From assembly GCF_010389155.1 (NCBI RefSeq), contig NC_057764.1, positions 6,448,001 through 6,512,000 on the forward strand: a stretch of 64,000 nt of DNA. The letters run 5' to 3'. The number at the start of each line of letters is the position of its first letter. Within the stretch, counting starts at the first letter, position 1. Both the position numbers and the translations under genes were made by a program. This DNA comes from Erigeron canadensis (Eukaryota > Streptophyta > Magnoliopsida > Asterales > Asteraceae). The notes beneath the pieces are model-generated. The model searched no databases. It was not told where the DNA came from and saw only the letters and a program-made list of their open reading frames with translations. Below, piece by piece: positions 9,945 to 22,852 of this stretch.

Positions 9945-11011
9945 AAAATTATGATTCGGAGCGGGCTTCGCCCTTAAGGATATTCATAAACGAAAGCTGG
10001 TGGGGGTGATAGGTCATTGTGCGTAACACCCCTAACTTACATAACGTACAAAATGGTATCAAAAGGAACTTAAAGGACAAAAGGGTCATTAATCTTATTC
10101 AAATCAAACCAAAGTCAAAGTAACAAAATGTTCAAAAGTACTTATAATCCAACATAAAGAACTAAAGCTTGAAGAACTCTAAGGCCGAAGGTGCTAAGTC
10201 CAAATCCTTCTACACTCTTCGCTCATTCCCAGTTCCCCCTTGATCACCTGCCGTATAAGAAAGAAAAAGGAATACGGCTGAGCAAAAGCTCAGTGAACGG
10301 ATATGACAAAAGCATGAATATAATATGAAAAGCGGAGACGTATATTCAAAACAAACTTATTACCTTAACAAACTTATTTCAAATCAAAGTTCAAATATGT
10401 ATAATTCCACCATATGTTATACATCAAATATATATATCAAATATAAAACCAAGTTTCATAAAATAATGCATCTAAGAGTCAAACAAATAACGGCCGAATG
10501 AATTCATAGGGTAGCTACTCCACTAATCATTCATTATGGTGCGAAACGCCTCGTCTGACACTACGATAAGCGCCCACTGTCAAACAAATATTACATAGGA
10601 CCGATCCATACGCCTCCTATCAAATATAATATAATGAGCTCGATCCACACCGGGTTATCAAAAGGAGACGCTGTAGAACAAATCAGATACACCGCTACGG
10701 ACGGTGCCACGTCTTCGGTGTCACAATAACGCGCCCATGGGACCTCCATGGATAGGTTACTCTTACATGCACATCTTAAGAACCCGTTTTGACCAACTTA
10801 TATATATAGATATATCAAATGAGTTTTTATGAGACAAAAATGGAATTTTTGGACAATTATTTTAAGACATTTAAATATAAACTTAAAATTACATCTCCAT
10901 CACCCAATTCTCACAAATATGTGACAGTATTCATTTTCGTTAATCGAGGGACATATATGAGTGTACGAAGTGGGGAACACTTGTACGAATCACCGCATCA
11001 AATGTAACACC
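9945..11011 (-). mobile_element. Degenerate gypsy-type LTR remnant
   Basis: Two segments begin on the plus strand with GTAACACCC (10023 and 11004), the complement of the GGGTGTTAC end of chromovirus-type LTRs. Around 10260-10310 the minus strand reads TCACTGAGCTTTTGCTCA, a phrase I associate with such LTRs. A GATAGGTCAT word and a hairpin GCGGGCTTCGCCC (near 9961) sit at the left edge. No coding domain is visible and no paired LTR is found. Class is inferred; boundaries are uncertain. Confidence 0.45.
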
Positions 11012-12536
11012 CAAAACGCAACTCTTTCGGGACTATTAGCAATTTGGGATTCAAGAGATGGTTTTGACACACTTAATATATATATATATATCAAAATATT
11101 ATAATTTTCGAATCAACAAATATGTTCAAAGACTAACAAACAAATAATTTTTTTCAAATAATATATCGAATCCATACAAATTTCACAAAATTTAAATGGA
11201 GTTTTGAGAAGAAAGATTTTACCGGAAGGATCCTAATACCACCTAGAATATCCGTACCTTATCGCCGATCACAACGAATTCAAAAATTGCAAGAGCCACC
11301 AACGAAACGCGATCACCAAACCGAATTTAATCATATACAAGAGTATAAGCACAAAATATATTCAAATAGGGAGTATGTAATATCTTTTATATTTAATTAT
11401 AGATTTTCATGCGGTTATTAATTTTGTTGCAACGCATCCATTTTATTCTTTACCTGCATTTTACTCACGGTTCGACTATAACAATTTATTAGCCATATTT
11501 CAAAGCAACTATGCGTAACTATTTTAATAAATTGCATGACAATTATGTGTATAAATTAATCTTATCATTTGGCCGTAGACATATTTTGATCAATATATTT
11601 GTATAACGAATTTGTACCAAAACAATATATTACAATTTTGATGATGACGACAATACTTAATTTAGACCAAAATTGATATGTTCTTTAAAATAAACCATGA
11701 ACTTGAGTCAAGATTTTGAAAGCAAAATATAATAAAATAATCAGATTCAAATAGATTTTAGAAAAAAAAAATGTTTGTTCAATTAAAAAAAGTGGTCTGC
11801 TTAATGAAAAATAATAATAATAATAATCATGAGTTTAAAATTATATGGTTAACAAAATAAGGATTGTAAGGGACTTACCAAAGATGATACGTAGGAGCCG
11901 ACAAGACGTGATGCTATATATCGATTTGCACAATTAACCCAATGTTATATTTTATCCGCAATGTTCTTCTGACTAGAAAGTTTTGGTGAAACTAAGTCAT
12001 TTATTTTGTTTGTTTGTTTTTCTTTGATCACTACCCACGTACACCAATGCAACAATTGAGAGATTTTTATTTGAGATTTATTTAGAACAAAAGGTGTGGA
12101 GTCATAGAATTCTTCTTATAACTATAACAATAAAGATGGTATTTGGATGGTCTCTCAATAAAGTGGTGATAAATTTTTTGGTAGTAACTGATGATTAGAC
12201 TCATTTTATGAGTAGGTTATATTTACATGGTATCCAAAGGTTTTCTTATTGATCTAGACTTCATATTGCTACAAAGTTAGAAGTACGTACATATATTATA
12301 ATAACTAGTTATTCAGAATTTACCAACGCAACAAAGTCTACACTTTAGATAATTTTACTATTACTATAATATACATGGCTTAGGATTTAATTAATCATGT
12401 AACAGCTTAGGTCCATATTTAACGTAAAATTTCATTATATTAATTTTATGACAAATTTCCAATTCTTCAATTATTACTAATTTACCTCATGCTATGTATC
12501 TATATAAATATTGTCATATTTTTAGTGTTTTAAATT
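11012..12536. other. AT-rich intergenic DNA
   Basis: No open frame of note. A TAA microsatellite lies near 11815-11829 and TA tracts near 11076-11090. I see no recognisable element. Confidence 0.5.
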
Positions 12537-12553
12537 TTTAGGATATTACATTG

Positions 12554-12610
12554 AGGGTGATAGGTCATAGTGTGATAGGTCATAGGGGGTGATAGGTCAT
12601 AGGGGTGACC
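12554..12610 (+). repeat. GTGATAGGTCATAG short repeats (3 copies)
   Basis: Three near-identical copies spaced 18-22 bp apart. Similar words occur at 10008-10020 on the same strand and at 50530-50590 on the opposite strand, beside material similar to arm B. They seem to be a subterminal signature of one element family. Confidence 0.75.
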
Positions 12611-12636
12611 GGTGATGGGTAATCTACTAAAAAAAA

Positions 12637-12785
12637 TTGTACTTAAACATGTGTAAGTCTTGCCGGAGACGATCGCCGTCGCCGGAGGATCATGGTGGTG
12701 GTCGGAGATGATCATGATGGTGGTGGTGATGGTCGGAGATGGAAGAAAGAAGCAAGAAAAAAAGAGAAAATACCTTGTACTTTTG
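12637..12785 (-). repeat. Inverted arm B (pairs with 9786-9925)
   Basis: Complementary to arm A over its CCGACCACCACC-like and CT-rich parts. The stretch reads open in some frames only because of its low complexity. Confidence 0.75.
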
Positions 12786-14883
12786 TACTTTTTCAAACCC
12801 TTGTATTAAAAATAACTTTTCCCTCTCTCTCTCTCTATATATATATATATTTGTTTTTCTTTAGCTTATTATTTTGATTTTTAAGGTTATGATACATTAT
12901 TTAACCATTTGTTTACTATATCGGATAATGTTACAATAACTTAATATTTCTATTTTTCTTTTATTAAATTTTTAATTTTTTTATTGACTGAAGATGTCAT
13001 TTTAATGATATATAAATATAAAATTTATATAAAATTATACATGCTAGTTTGTTTTTAGTCATTAATTAAGTGTTGAATGTATAAAATGACTAAATATATA
13101 AATAGAGTCTGTTTGTATTAAATAGAGATATCTATAATTTTTTTTTATAAAAATTATCACATCCCCAAATTTTAGAAAGTGTTACACAATAGTTACATAC
13201 AAAATTAGTAAGTTACCTAAATGAACACTCACTTTGGAAAAAGTTATTATAAATGACCAAATTTGCCATTAATGAATTAATTTACCCTCTAATCCATTTT
13301 TTTAATAATTAACATTTTAAGTCCTTATTTTCTAAAATATATCACTATCACCTTTACATCAACATCATCATTTGACACTGCCGCCACCAACAATAGTATC
13401 ATCACCGAGATCACAAGATCGTCGTCCCCGCCAATAACGTCAGATTACGCGGGTTTCATGTTCGTATTGTCAAATTATTATTATTATCCGTGTTCTTTTA
13501 TTAAAAAAGTAACAATAACGAGAAGGGTTTAACGGTTTTGAAAAAGCGAGAAAGAAATCGGAGGGAGAAAGGAAGGCGTGGAGGGGAAAGTGATGGAAGG
13601 GCCAATGCATATAGTATTTTGTGTTTTTAGGATCATAGCTATGTTTTACTCGTATCCAACAACTTGTACTACTTTTAGCTTTTATAATACTTATATTACA
13701 TTATTAGGTCTTTTACTCGCACGATATGCGGTTATTTAAAAATGTTGTTTTAGTTATACGAATATTTATAATAACTTTTAACAACTATACATTATTTAGG
13801 CATGTACATATAAATCTATATTATCGTTAAATGGAAATTTTTACATTTATTGAAATAGATAAATTCAAAACGTAACTCTTATCATTTATGAAAATCTTTG
13901 CATTTATATAAAAACATATGTTATCAAATATTCATATTAACTATCACATATTATATTTCATGCAATATTAATGAACATAAAATGAAGTTAAAATGTAAAT
14001 GTAATGTAAAATCATAACGATCTTTTATTTTTTGCAAAGTGATATTGGACTTATTAGAATTTCATCACACTCTTTTAAAGAAAATAGTTTCAAAAAACTT
14101 ACTTCATCAAATAATAAAATTCATAAAATCTGAAAAGCTTTAATTAGATATAGTTAGAAACCAAATTCAAATTATAATTAGATTATAAAGAACAAACCTA
14201 TGATTCAAATTATGTTGAATTCACCTAGTAATTGATAATAGTTTTTATAAAACGTAAAATCACCACCACAAAAAGGATAAAAAACTATATTACAATGTAA
14301 TATATAATATTGGTTATAATAGATAGTAAAATTAAGAAATAAATAATTTGAAAACCAAATATTTTCCAATTTTAAAAATAGATTTTAAATTCATACGGTT
14401 TCTATTATGATATAGAATGTGATTTTTTACTTTTATTTTTGTAAGATTTTGTTTATATATAGATTTTATTTTAATTAATTTAATAATTTAATAGTTTTAG
14501 ATAATATAATTTTGTAGATTTATATATTGTAAAAAAATATAGAAATGCCACATAGGATAAAGACCTATGTGACAATTTTTAAAAATAGCTTTAAATTGTA
14601 GAAGGCTTTAAAATGCTAAGATAACTATTGTTTTAATATTTATATAGATAAGCCAATGCATCGGGTCTCGGCTTTAAAACGAATGCTTGTTTTAAAAATA
14701 TGTTAGTTATATATTAGTTTATTAAACATTTATTATAAAATCATTATTTTAAAAACTCATTATTGTTAAAAATAAGCTTTAATGTAATTTCAGGAAGAAT
14801 AATATTTTCCCAAGAATGAAAAAAACTCTAACTACTTCTATGATAATAATGGTTTTTTTTGTTTAATGAATTATAAAAAGCAA
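12786..14883. other. AT-rich intergenic DNA with decayed Helitron-like pieces
   Basis: Near 13370-13450 there is a CACCATCA-rich stretch followed by ACGCGGGTTT, resembling the pre-terminal part of the Helitrons at 40.5 and 41.8 kb. Otherwise very AT-rich (especially 13900-14560) with no coding signal. Confidence 0.4.
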
Positions 14884-16336
14884 GGGTAATTACAAAAATC
14901 ATACCCGAAGTTTGTTTGAAACTACACTGATCATACCTACATTTTAAAAATTACGTGAGAGATACTCATTGTTGTCAAAAACTTACACTGACCATATTTA
15001 TCGTTGACGGACGTTTATTTGGCCGTTAAGTCAAGTCACGTGTCGTGCATGTGAGGTATCAAAACTGTAATTTCGTGCATACTTCAGGTATTATCCTTGT
15101 GATTCACCATAATAATAATTATTATTATTTTATTTTAGAGTCTTATTTATACTTCATTTATTAAGTTGGGTATATATTACATTTTTTATGAAAAAATAGT
15201 TATTTTAATGAAAAATATATTGAGAAAAATAGTTGATACAATAATGCATTTATTATTATATATGCTATTATGATCTTTTATTATACTAAAACACAGTTGA
15301 TCTAATAACTTATCGACCAATCACAACTCTCAATTTTTAAAGTTGACTTTTGTTTTCAATTTTGACTTTAATTTATATATTTTTTGTTTTCCATCACAAA
15401 TTTACACTTTAGACCAAATAATTTTAATATAATAAATAAATAAATAATAATGTCTAATATATATCTGATAAAATAATAGCTAATATTTATCCAATAGAAT
15501 AATAACTAATGTATATCCAATAGACGGCATTAGGGGTTACTTTTACTATATCAAAATTTAAACTATAATAAATTAACAACCAATGTTAATAACATTGTAA
15601 GCCCCGTGTATTAGACGCGGACTTAAAATCTAGTTTGGTAGAATATAAAAAGGATGACGACCATGAAAACACTAAAATTTTTACTTTAATAATATTATAT
15701 TTTTTATGATTTATTCTTTATAATAGAAACCTATTTAAAAAGATACGAAACAAAAATAAAAAACTTAAAAATATATATTTTTTTGTATGGTTTGATTACA
15801 TCTCTTCGGATTAGAGGGGTAAAGCAAAGTCGAATATTCGTTACGGTTTTCTAATATACCTCAAATTAGCAATTTGTAGCATTTTGTGTTTGAAGTTTCA
15901 GGGGAAGTCGTTAGTCTAACCATAGAATTTCTAAGCCTAAACCTGTATCTTTTGATGACATCTTTTTATAAGTTTTTTATTTTTTATTTTGAAAAAGTTT
16001 TTTTTTTCTAAATAGATAAATATATATATATTTGTGAATATTAATATTGAATATCTAACCACTTTAATAACTGAAATATAAATATAAATATCTTAATAAT
16101 TTTTAATTTGGGTAAATTACACAAATGATGCCTGAAGTATATACGAAACTACGATTTTGATACCTCACATGCACGACACGTGACTTGACTTAATGACCAA
16201 ATAGACGATTGTCAGCGATAGGTATGGTCAGTGTAAGTTTTTGACAATGATGAGTATGTCTCGCGTAATTTTTAAATTATAAGTATGAACAGTGTAGTTT
16301 CGAACAAACCTCAGGTATGATTTTTGTAATTTACCC
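14884..16336. mobile_element. Mutator-like foldback element, 1453 bp
   Basis: Long inverted arms of about 225 bp (14884-15110 and 16110-16336) share GGGTAATTAC at the tips, CACGTGTCGTGCATGTGAGG inside and many other blocks. The flanks AAAAAGCAA (14875-14883) and TAAAAGCAA (16337-16345) match at 8 of 9 positions, fitting a 9-bp Mutator-type duplication. No transposase is present. A Helitron-like 3' end lies inside (15600-15633). Confidence 0.85.
15600..15633 (+). mobile_element. Helitron 3' terminus inside the Mutator-like element
   Basis: A GC hairpin CCCCGTGTATTAGACGCGG followed by ACTTAAAAT and CTAG (15630-15633), then T. The 5' end probably lies near 15270-15290 but is not firmly recognised. 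Confidence 0.5.
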
Positions 16337-16384
16337 TAAAAGCAATTATTATCCTTTTTTTGTTACAATTATAGCAATTATTTT

Positions 16385-16755
16385 ACAATTTAGGGGACCC
16401 ATATTTTGAGAAGCAATTTTTTTGTAAGAATCATAAGAACTTTTAAATTTCATATTGGATCATATGTTTTTTTGTTATTCACATGTGAAACGTTATAAAA
16501 ACATATATTGCAGAAGCAAACTTTTTTGAAAACCTTATATATAGCCGTTTGTCACATGTGAACAAAAAACATGAATAAATTCATTCACAAGTTCATAAAA
16601 GGCTATTTTGAATATTTCTTAAAAAAGTTTCTTTAACAACATACATTTTTATATTATTTCACATGTGAATAAACAAAAATAACATGTGAATAAATATATA
16701 TTTTAAGAGATCTCATAGTTCTTACAAAAAAATGGTTCTCAAAAATAAGGAAACT
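16385..16755. mobile_element. Foldback MITE with CACATGTGAA internal words
   Basis: ATTTTGAGAAGCAATTTTTT near 16393 and its complement near 16735 are inverted terminal parts, both continuing into TTGTAAGAA. Four CACATGTGAA words lie inside at about 16481, 16553, 16660 and 16682. No coding capacity; class unassigned. Confidence 0.65.
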
Positions 16756-17754
16756 CTTTCTCTCTCTTTCTATATATATATATATATATATAGTCAAAAG
16801 TTAAAATGAAACTAGAACAATGTCGAAAAATGCGAGAACTAATATATATTAGGATCGCTAATATTGTCATTTTTGTAATAAAGTTTAATTAATTATCAAA
16901 ATCTTATAAATTGCTCATTGAACCACAACCATAACCGTGTAATGAGAAAGTTAAGGAGAGAAGATTGATATCTATTTTTTTTTCTTTATTTTTTATTTTC
17001 AAATTTTTAATGAAAACCCATTGAAGAAAACAAGTTAAATTTTTTCTAAAAGTCCCCTACACGTGTGTAAACTTTTATATCTTACAATCTTACACATGTC
17101 TACACATGTTATTTGGTGGTGAGTTTTGTTGCTAACCGTCTGGATGCTGATTGGTTGATTATCAAAAAATGACGACTTGATGATTGATATGATTTCATAG
17201 ATAGTAGATAATTGAAAAGTTCTATTAGAGAAACATTCTAATGAGAAAAATTCTGAAAGTTTAAGATTCTTTAATACTAATTTATTGCACAAGTTAAATA
17301 CATGCACTACAAAAGCATAGGTATCTTTTTCTTTCGTCTAAGTACCATGGAAAGCTCAACCAAAGGTAATTACGGATTTTTATTTTTGTTATTTCGTTTA
17401 ATATCTATAGTAAATTTTATCAACTAAATTGACTTTATTAAGATATCATGTCCATTAATGTATCAAAATCTTTATAGTTGGTGTTTTGTTTTAATTTGTT
17501 AAAGACTTTTAAAGTAGTACTTTTTATCTAATGGGGAATGCATAATTAGTTGGAATTGTTAAATTAATACATTACTTGTGGATTTAAAAATGCAGAATTT
17601 GCATTGCGGAATCATCTTATACTATGAATTCACACACTACGGATACAAGACTAAACCCGCATTCAAGTGATTAAACTTGCAATTGAAACATTTCCAGAAT
17701 TTATGTTCGAAAATGATAGTTAATTAATACATGCAATGATGTTTTATACTAAAT
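16756..17754. other. Intergenic DNA
   Basis: Contains a TA microsatellite (about 16775-16792) and an ACACGTGTGTAA word near 17060. Open frames here are short and unlike any family I know. Confidence 0.4.
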
Positions 17755-18085
17755 ACTAAGTGTCTTAACCGAACTTAGTAATTAATAATGAATTATAGTA
17801 AAATCTACGTGTCTTAATCGGACTACTAATAATGAATTATATCTAAGGCGGTGTTTGTTAATGTCTTAACATTTAAAGTCATGACTTAATTAAAAATACA
17901 TAATCCATTAAGTCATTAATTAAAAGTGTTTGTTTTTATGATTTAACAAACAAAAAACAACTATATTGACTTAATCCATACATACATTATTTATTGATTC
18001 AGTCACTTAATAAATTCAATTAGTTAATGGTTAAAAATAAACCGCCCTAAGTGTCTTAATCGAACTAGTAATAATGAATAATGTA
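17755..18085 (+). repeat. Three tandem units of about 40-50 bp, split by a MITE
   Basis: Units begin CTAAGTGTCTTAACCGAAC (17757), CTACGTGTCTTAATCGGAC (17804) and CTAAGTGTCTTAATCGAAC (18047), each followed by TAATAATGAA. The MITE lies exactly between units 2 and 3, so the sequence supplies its own empty-site reference. Confidence 0.85.
17847..18047. mobile_element. Tourist-like MITE (201 bp), TAA duplication
   Basis: Ends GGCGGTGTTTGTT and AAAATAAACCGCCC are imperfect inverted repeats flanked by TAA at 17844-17846 and 18048-18050, the PIF/Harbinger pattern. Removing the element and one TAA restores the tandem-repeat register. Confidence 0.8.
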
Positions 18086-18879
18086 TTTGTGAGTATTAAT
18101 TGTACCCATCTATTTTTTTTATTTTTTTTTTTGTAAATTCATATTTTTTAACCTTTTTGTGAAATAAGTCTCCCTATACCCTCGTAATTTGGAATGATCG
18201 ATCGAGTTGGAACGCAGATGATGTGAAAAAGAAATTTCTTTTTTACTTTGGACATAAATTAGCTCATGGTTTTATGATTTTGAAAATGACCCATTGGCAA
18301 AATTAAGTTAAAAGCTATAGGTAGAAGTAAACTAATCATATATGTAACCTTTCTTAAAATTAAAAAAAAAAAGATTCGTTTCGTTTTGAAATAAAAAAAG
18401 GAATAACGCTTAGCTAGCTAGGAAGACATAGTATATAAATTCATGCAAACCCATGCACGACCCACAACTCCTAATTAACACTCTAAATATCAATACAACA
18501 CTCCAGTACCATAATTCACTTCCATTTGTGTATCAAAAAAAATAAAATAAAAAATTCACGACACCTAGCTTGCAACCTTCCTAACATCATCTTTCGGACC
18601 CTTAAAGGTATAGGTAATGTTATCAAGACCCTTTTTTGATCTTATTTTATTTATCATATTTCGTTTTCAAGAATGATAGCAATATGTTATTTCGGTATTT
18701 TTCTTATGTTGTTAGACATATATATGAGCATTTTAACTATTAGTTAAAACCAAGCATTTTACTTTCATTTGTAAAATTTAAAACCGGTAAGCAAACTAGT
18801 GCCCCACTCAAAATTTCACGCACACCTTTTTTAGCAAGTCAAATTTTCACAAATTAAATAACTAAGAAGCTAATGTAAT
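18051..18879. other. Intergenic DNA with a possible promoter
   Basis: TATATAAATTCATGC near 18432 followed by CA-rich, leader-like sequence could be a promoter and 5' UTR of a gene whose exons are not evident. No ORF supports it. The left copy of the SINE target duplication lies at 18863-18879. Confidence 0.3.
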
Positions 18880-19089
18880 TTAAAGTAAGTAAGTAACACC
18901 CAATGCCGTTTTCTACGGGTTTTGGGTTTTAATACCTCGACGGTGTACGAGGAGGTTAAGATGTAGACAGTCTTACCCCTATCACGACAGTGTAGAAAAG
19001 GACCTCCAACCTTGCAAGAGATGAGGATTGAACCAATGACTTATGTCTTCAGAGGCAAGGTGTTAACCACTTGATTCAACCTTGCTGCT
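18880..19089 (-). mobile_element. tRNA-derived SINE (Au-like) with 17-bp TSD
   Basis: On the minus strand an A box (AAGTGGTTAACACC) and a B box (GGTTCAATCC) form the pol III promoter near the 5' end. The body contains TAAGACTGTCTACATCTTAA and ends in a short TTAC-repeat tail. A perfect direct duplication TAAGAAGCTAATGTAAT flanks it (18863-18879 and 19090-19106), proving a retroposed insertion. A related copy lies at 43120-43298. Confidence 0.88.
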
Positions 19090-19106
19090 TAAGAAGCTAA
19101 TGTAAT

Positions 19107-19860
19107 GTGGAATTGAAAAAGTTAGATTTCATTATTGATGTGGTTGGATTACGGATTGATAAAATGTTGACTAAAAGTTAAAAATGATGAAAAATAATTG
19201 GCAGATTAATTAGAGGGAATTGAAAAACTGCTCTTATATCTTTCAAATACTTACTCGTATTTAAGAGTTAATTTGCACTAATTGAAGTTGATTATGATGA
19301 TAAATATTAAAGTGTAGATATTTTTTTATTCATTTGATGTAATTAATAACCTACATGGTAATTATCTCCATAAATTAGTTTTTACTATCACCTATAAAAA
19401 GACAACGTCAGCTAGATATATATATAGAGGTCAGGTTTGGACTATAGTTTTTGAAGTTTATATTATACATATCTAATCTTATTTACTTACATATGTATCA
19501 GTTATTCTTATTTTTATCTTCTTTTGGATTTTGTAGGAACTTTGGAAGTTGTTAATGTTCTCTTTGAATCCTGCTTCTACGTAAGTATTCATCTGTTTGA
19601 ATATGGATCACGAAGCTTATGTCTCTGATGCTATTGTTTAATCTTCAATTTATGATATATAGAGCAGCGTTTGCATGATTTTTCCACATGTATTAGTTAG
19701 TTTGTTATGTTGTTTTTTGTTTGATTTGATAAATATTTAGTATTGTTTGGATTGCACTTTGAATGAAAATTGGTTTCAAATTGAATTATTTGGATCTGTG
19801 AATTGGGTTAGATGGAATTGGTTGTATTATTAATTATTTTTTTAAAATAATTTAATAATA
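19107..19860. other. Intergenic DNA with one exon-like segment
   Basis: At 19537-19580 a 44-nt segment is bounded by TTGTAG and GTAAGT, consensus splice acceptor and donor, and is open in the frame reading T-L-E-V-V-N-V-L-F-E. There is no linked coding exon, so it may be a UTR exon or chance. Confidence 0.3.
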
Positions 19861-20021
19861 TAGAGACCGGTTTGTATATATATAATAGGTCTCTATATTA
19901 ACTATATAGACCGGTTGTCAACCGGTCTCTATTCGAAAGACCACTGGTCATAGAGACCGGTCGTATAACAGGTCTCTACACTCTTTATAACTGGTCTCTA
20001 TGAGCTTTTTTTGTACTAGTG
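19861..20021 (-). mobile_element. CACTA (En/Spm) element terminus
   Basis: The plus strand ends GTACTAGTG at 20021, the complement of CACTAGTAC followed by an A run. It is preceded by about six copies of AGAGACCGGT or its complement, typical of CACTA subterminal repeats. The opposite terminus and any transposase are not seen. Confidence 0.75.
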
Positions 20022-20024
20022 ATA

Positions 20025-20813
20025 GTAACCTATTGTTATTTCCTTTGTTGTAAAAAAAAATATAAATAAAACATGAAAGAATGTCTAATTAAGAAACTTA
20101 AACCCACAATATACTCGCTCATATATATATATATATATTTAATTAATTTATGTATATTTTCTTCTGATTGTAGTTCAAAGAAAAAATATATATATATATA
20201 TTTCCTCAATTATTCCCTTGCAAGAAAGTCAATACAAATTCTTAGACTAAAAGAATTGTACTAGTGTTAATCATCTCAAAACTAAAATGGTGTTTGGAGT
20301 TGAGTTTTGAAGTAAATTTTTAGATTATTACGTTTAGAAATCACACATAATTAGTTAATAGTGTTTGGGAAAAAATCTTAAAGAATTGAGTATTTGCGTT
20401 TAAAAGGCTACAAAGCGTAATTTTTCAAAAGCAACTCTCTCCCTAGTGCACCAAAATGAACTTTTTGAAATTAATAGCCACATACAAAACTAGGTAACAC
20501 AAACAAGTTTATTTTTTTTTATTGCTTATTTGATTAACATTTAAAGGTTTTAAGATTCATATCATAATATTGATATTTTAGATATCATTTTTTTCTAGCC
20601 TGTGTTATATATGTTTAGTATGTCTTATTACTTCTACACTTCTATCATCCGGCACTATGCTTATAGCTTTTGAACTTTCATCAACTGAAATTTTAAGAAG
20701 ACTTAAAGGAAGCTTGAACCTCGTTAAATTTATTAACAACTCGAGTATCATGACGTACAACTTCTTGTCCTTGAATTAAAGGCCTCAAACATTTTGCAGA
20801 TCAAAAATAAGAA
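20025..20813. other. Intergenic DNA upstream of an exon-like segment
   Basis: TA microsatellites (about 20122-20140 and 20188-20200), otherwise no recognised structure. The last bases (ATTTTGCAG at about 20791-20799) form a splice acceptor for the next feature. Confidence 0.35.
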
Positions 20814-20888
20814 ATGGCTGTGAAGTTTTGCAAGGTTTTTGAACGTATACGTGGAAAAGCTGCAGTTCATCCTGTTGATATCGATAGT
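20814..20888 (+). CDS. Candidate first coding exon, unrecognised family
   Basis: An ATG 14 bases after a TTTTGCAG acceptor opens 25 codons (M-A-V-K-F-C-K-V-F-E-R-I-R-G, ending D-I-D-S) and closes on a phase-0 GTAAGT donor. A diverged copy with the same acceptor-leader-ATG-donor layout lies at 32607-32682 (M-A-I-N-F-C-K-I-L-E-R-I-R-G). Such paired conservation suggests a real exon family. I cannot find the next exon here within 2 kb, and I do not recognise the protein. Confidence 0.4.
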
Positions 20889-22850
20889 GTAAGTTTGTTT
20901 CGATATATTCTTCTTGAATTTTATAAATCTATGAAACTATATATATGTGAATATATAAATAAAATAGTGCTGCAAATAAAATATCATTAAGTGACACAAA
21001 ACCCGCCACAAAATGTAAAAAAAGAAAATGTTACTAAAACTCAATTGGTGCTACTACAAGTGATGTCACTATATATCTTTATAATGCTATGATTTTAATT
21101 GAATTTGTCTTCAGACTTCAGTGAAATTAAATACGAGTACTAAAATTAGTAACAAATATAAACCATTTTATTGTAGTACTATACAACGCTTTCAACCATT
21201 TACTAAAAAATACATGGTATAAGCCCTTGAAACTTCTTTACGAATGAATCTCTTCCACACACTGAAGCCATTTTAAGAAATGTAGTAAAATTTACCTGTG
21301 AAAGACAACAAGGACATTTCAAAAAGCCAAATGAGTAAAGATTATACATTGTTTAGGTTAACATTATATAAATGAATATTGCACATGAAAATAAACAACC
21401 AAATATCAAGATGAAAAAGGTATTATGCATATATAGATGCAAATTTTTTTAGAGACATAAAAGTAAATTTGGAAATAAAATACCCAAATAGCAGGACAGA
21501 CTAATCATATATTTTTGGACTTAATTAATGATAGAAAACAAATTGTGAGAAACACATACTGCAAAAAATAAGGATCAAATCGGGAACTAGTTCCATAATA
21601 ATGTTAAACTTTTAGCAAGCAATAGCCTGCAACAAATATGGAAAGGGATTCCCTCAAGTTGTTTTCAACTTGATAGATCAAGTTAGAAACATCTTAACTC
21701 TTGGATGAACATTATAGGTCAAGATTTAAAGTTAATCTTTGAATCTTGACCCTTGATTTTAATCCAAAGATTAAGAATTGTCTAACATAACTAGTCATGT
21801 TAGGCAACTTGAAGAAATCCTCTCCCAACAAATATATGTTAACAAAATAATCAAACAATTATACAATGAGAAATAATAGGTTTAATGGTACATGAAAATC
21901 AATTTTTGTAGACCAGTTGACCACTGAACACAATGAGAAATAATAGGTTTAATGGTACTCTAGTGTGAATTATAGGAGGTTAAATTTGGAATAAATCACA
22001 TGTTCATTTGCAATTCTACCATCAAATATAACCGTGCCACCAATGTCTGCTACTACTAACATATGCATTGTCAATTTGTCATAACCAAATCCTATACCTA
22101 CAATTAAGAGGACCTACTTATAATAATGTGTACAGAAACTGGAAAATCACATTGCACGAGTGGGCACCTTTAACATAAATATACATACATACATACATAC
22201 ATATATATATATATATACGAAGAGAGGCTGCAATCGTTGACCTTTATACATGCTTCCACTCCCTAATTTTGAAATTGGTACAAGACATCAGGGAATGGCA
22301 TTGTATAGCAAATAATACTAATACAACAAACATCTCATACATGGAACGTAGCGGCAGCCTTCACTTGTTCACCTCATGAGTGTTTCCACTACTGATCATA
22401 TATTCCGATTGTCACATAAACTCATAGAGATCCAATCCTGGAATCAATTTCCAATAGATGTCCACCCATAATACTCATAAACGACATGTCATCCGGATCA
22501 AATAGATATGTTGACATAGATAGCTAAAACCTGATTGTATTATGGTTTTAATACCAAAGGACCGTTCAGTACAGATCGAAGATCAATATTGTCAAATCAA
22601 ATACCTTAAATAGAGCCAAACCAAGTTGCTGAGGTTACACGAGTGATGTTTTTTCATGAAGCAGCCAAGCTGCCATGTATGCAAGACAAAATTTTGGGGG
22701 CAACGGTCAGAAAAGTATACAGATTAAAACAATAATCCATCATATCATAAAACAATATTCGAAAAAAAATAAATTGATTATCCATAATAAACAAATCAAA
22801 GATACCTGAAATAAATTAAGTGCAAATAATATGTTAAATTCATAAATAAA
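20889..22850. other. AT-rich intergenic DNA
   Basis: Contains a CATA/TA microsatellite at about 22181-22218 and no long ORF. I see no recognisable element or exon matching the second exon of the 32.6 kb paralogue. Confidence 0.45.
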
Positions 22851-22852
22851 AA

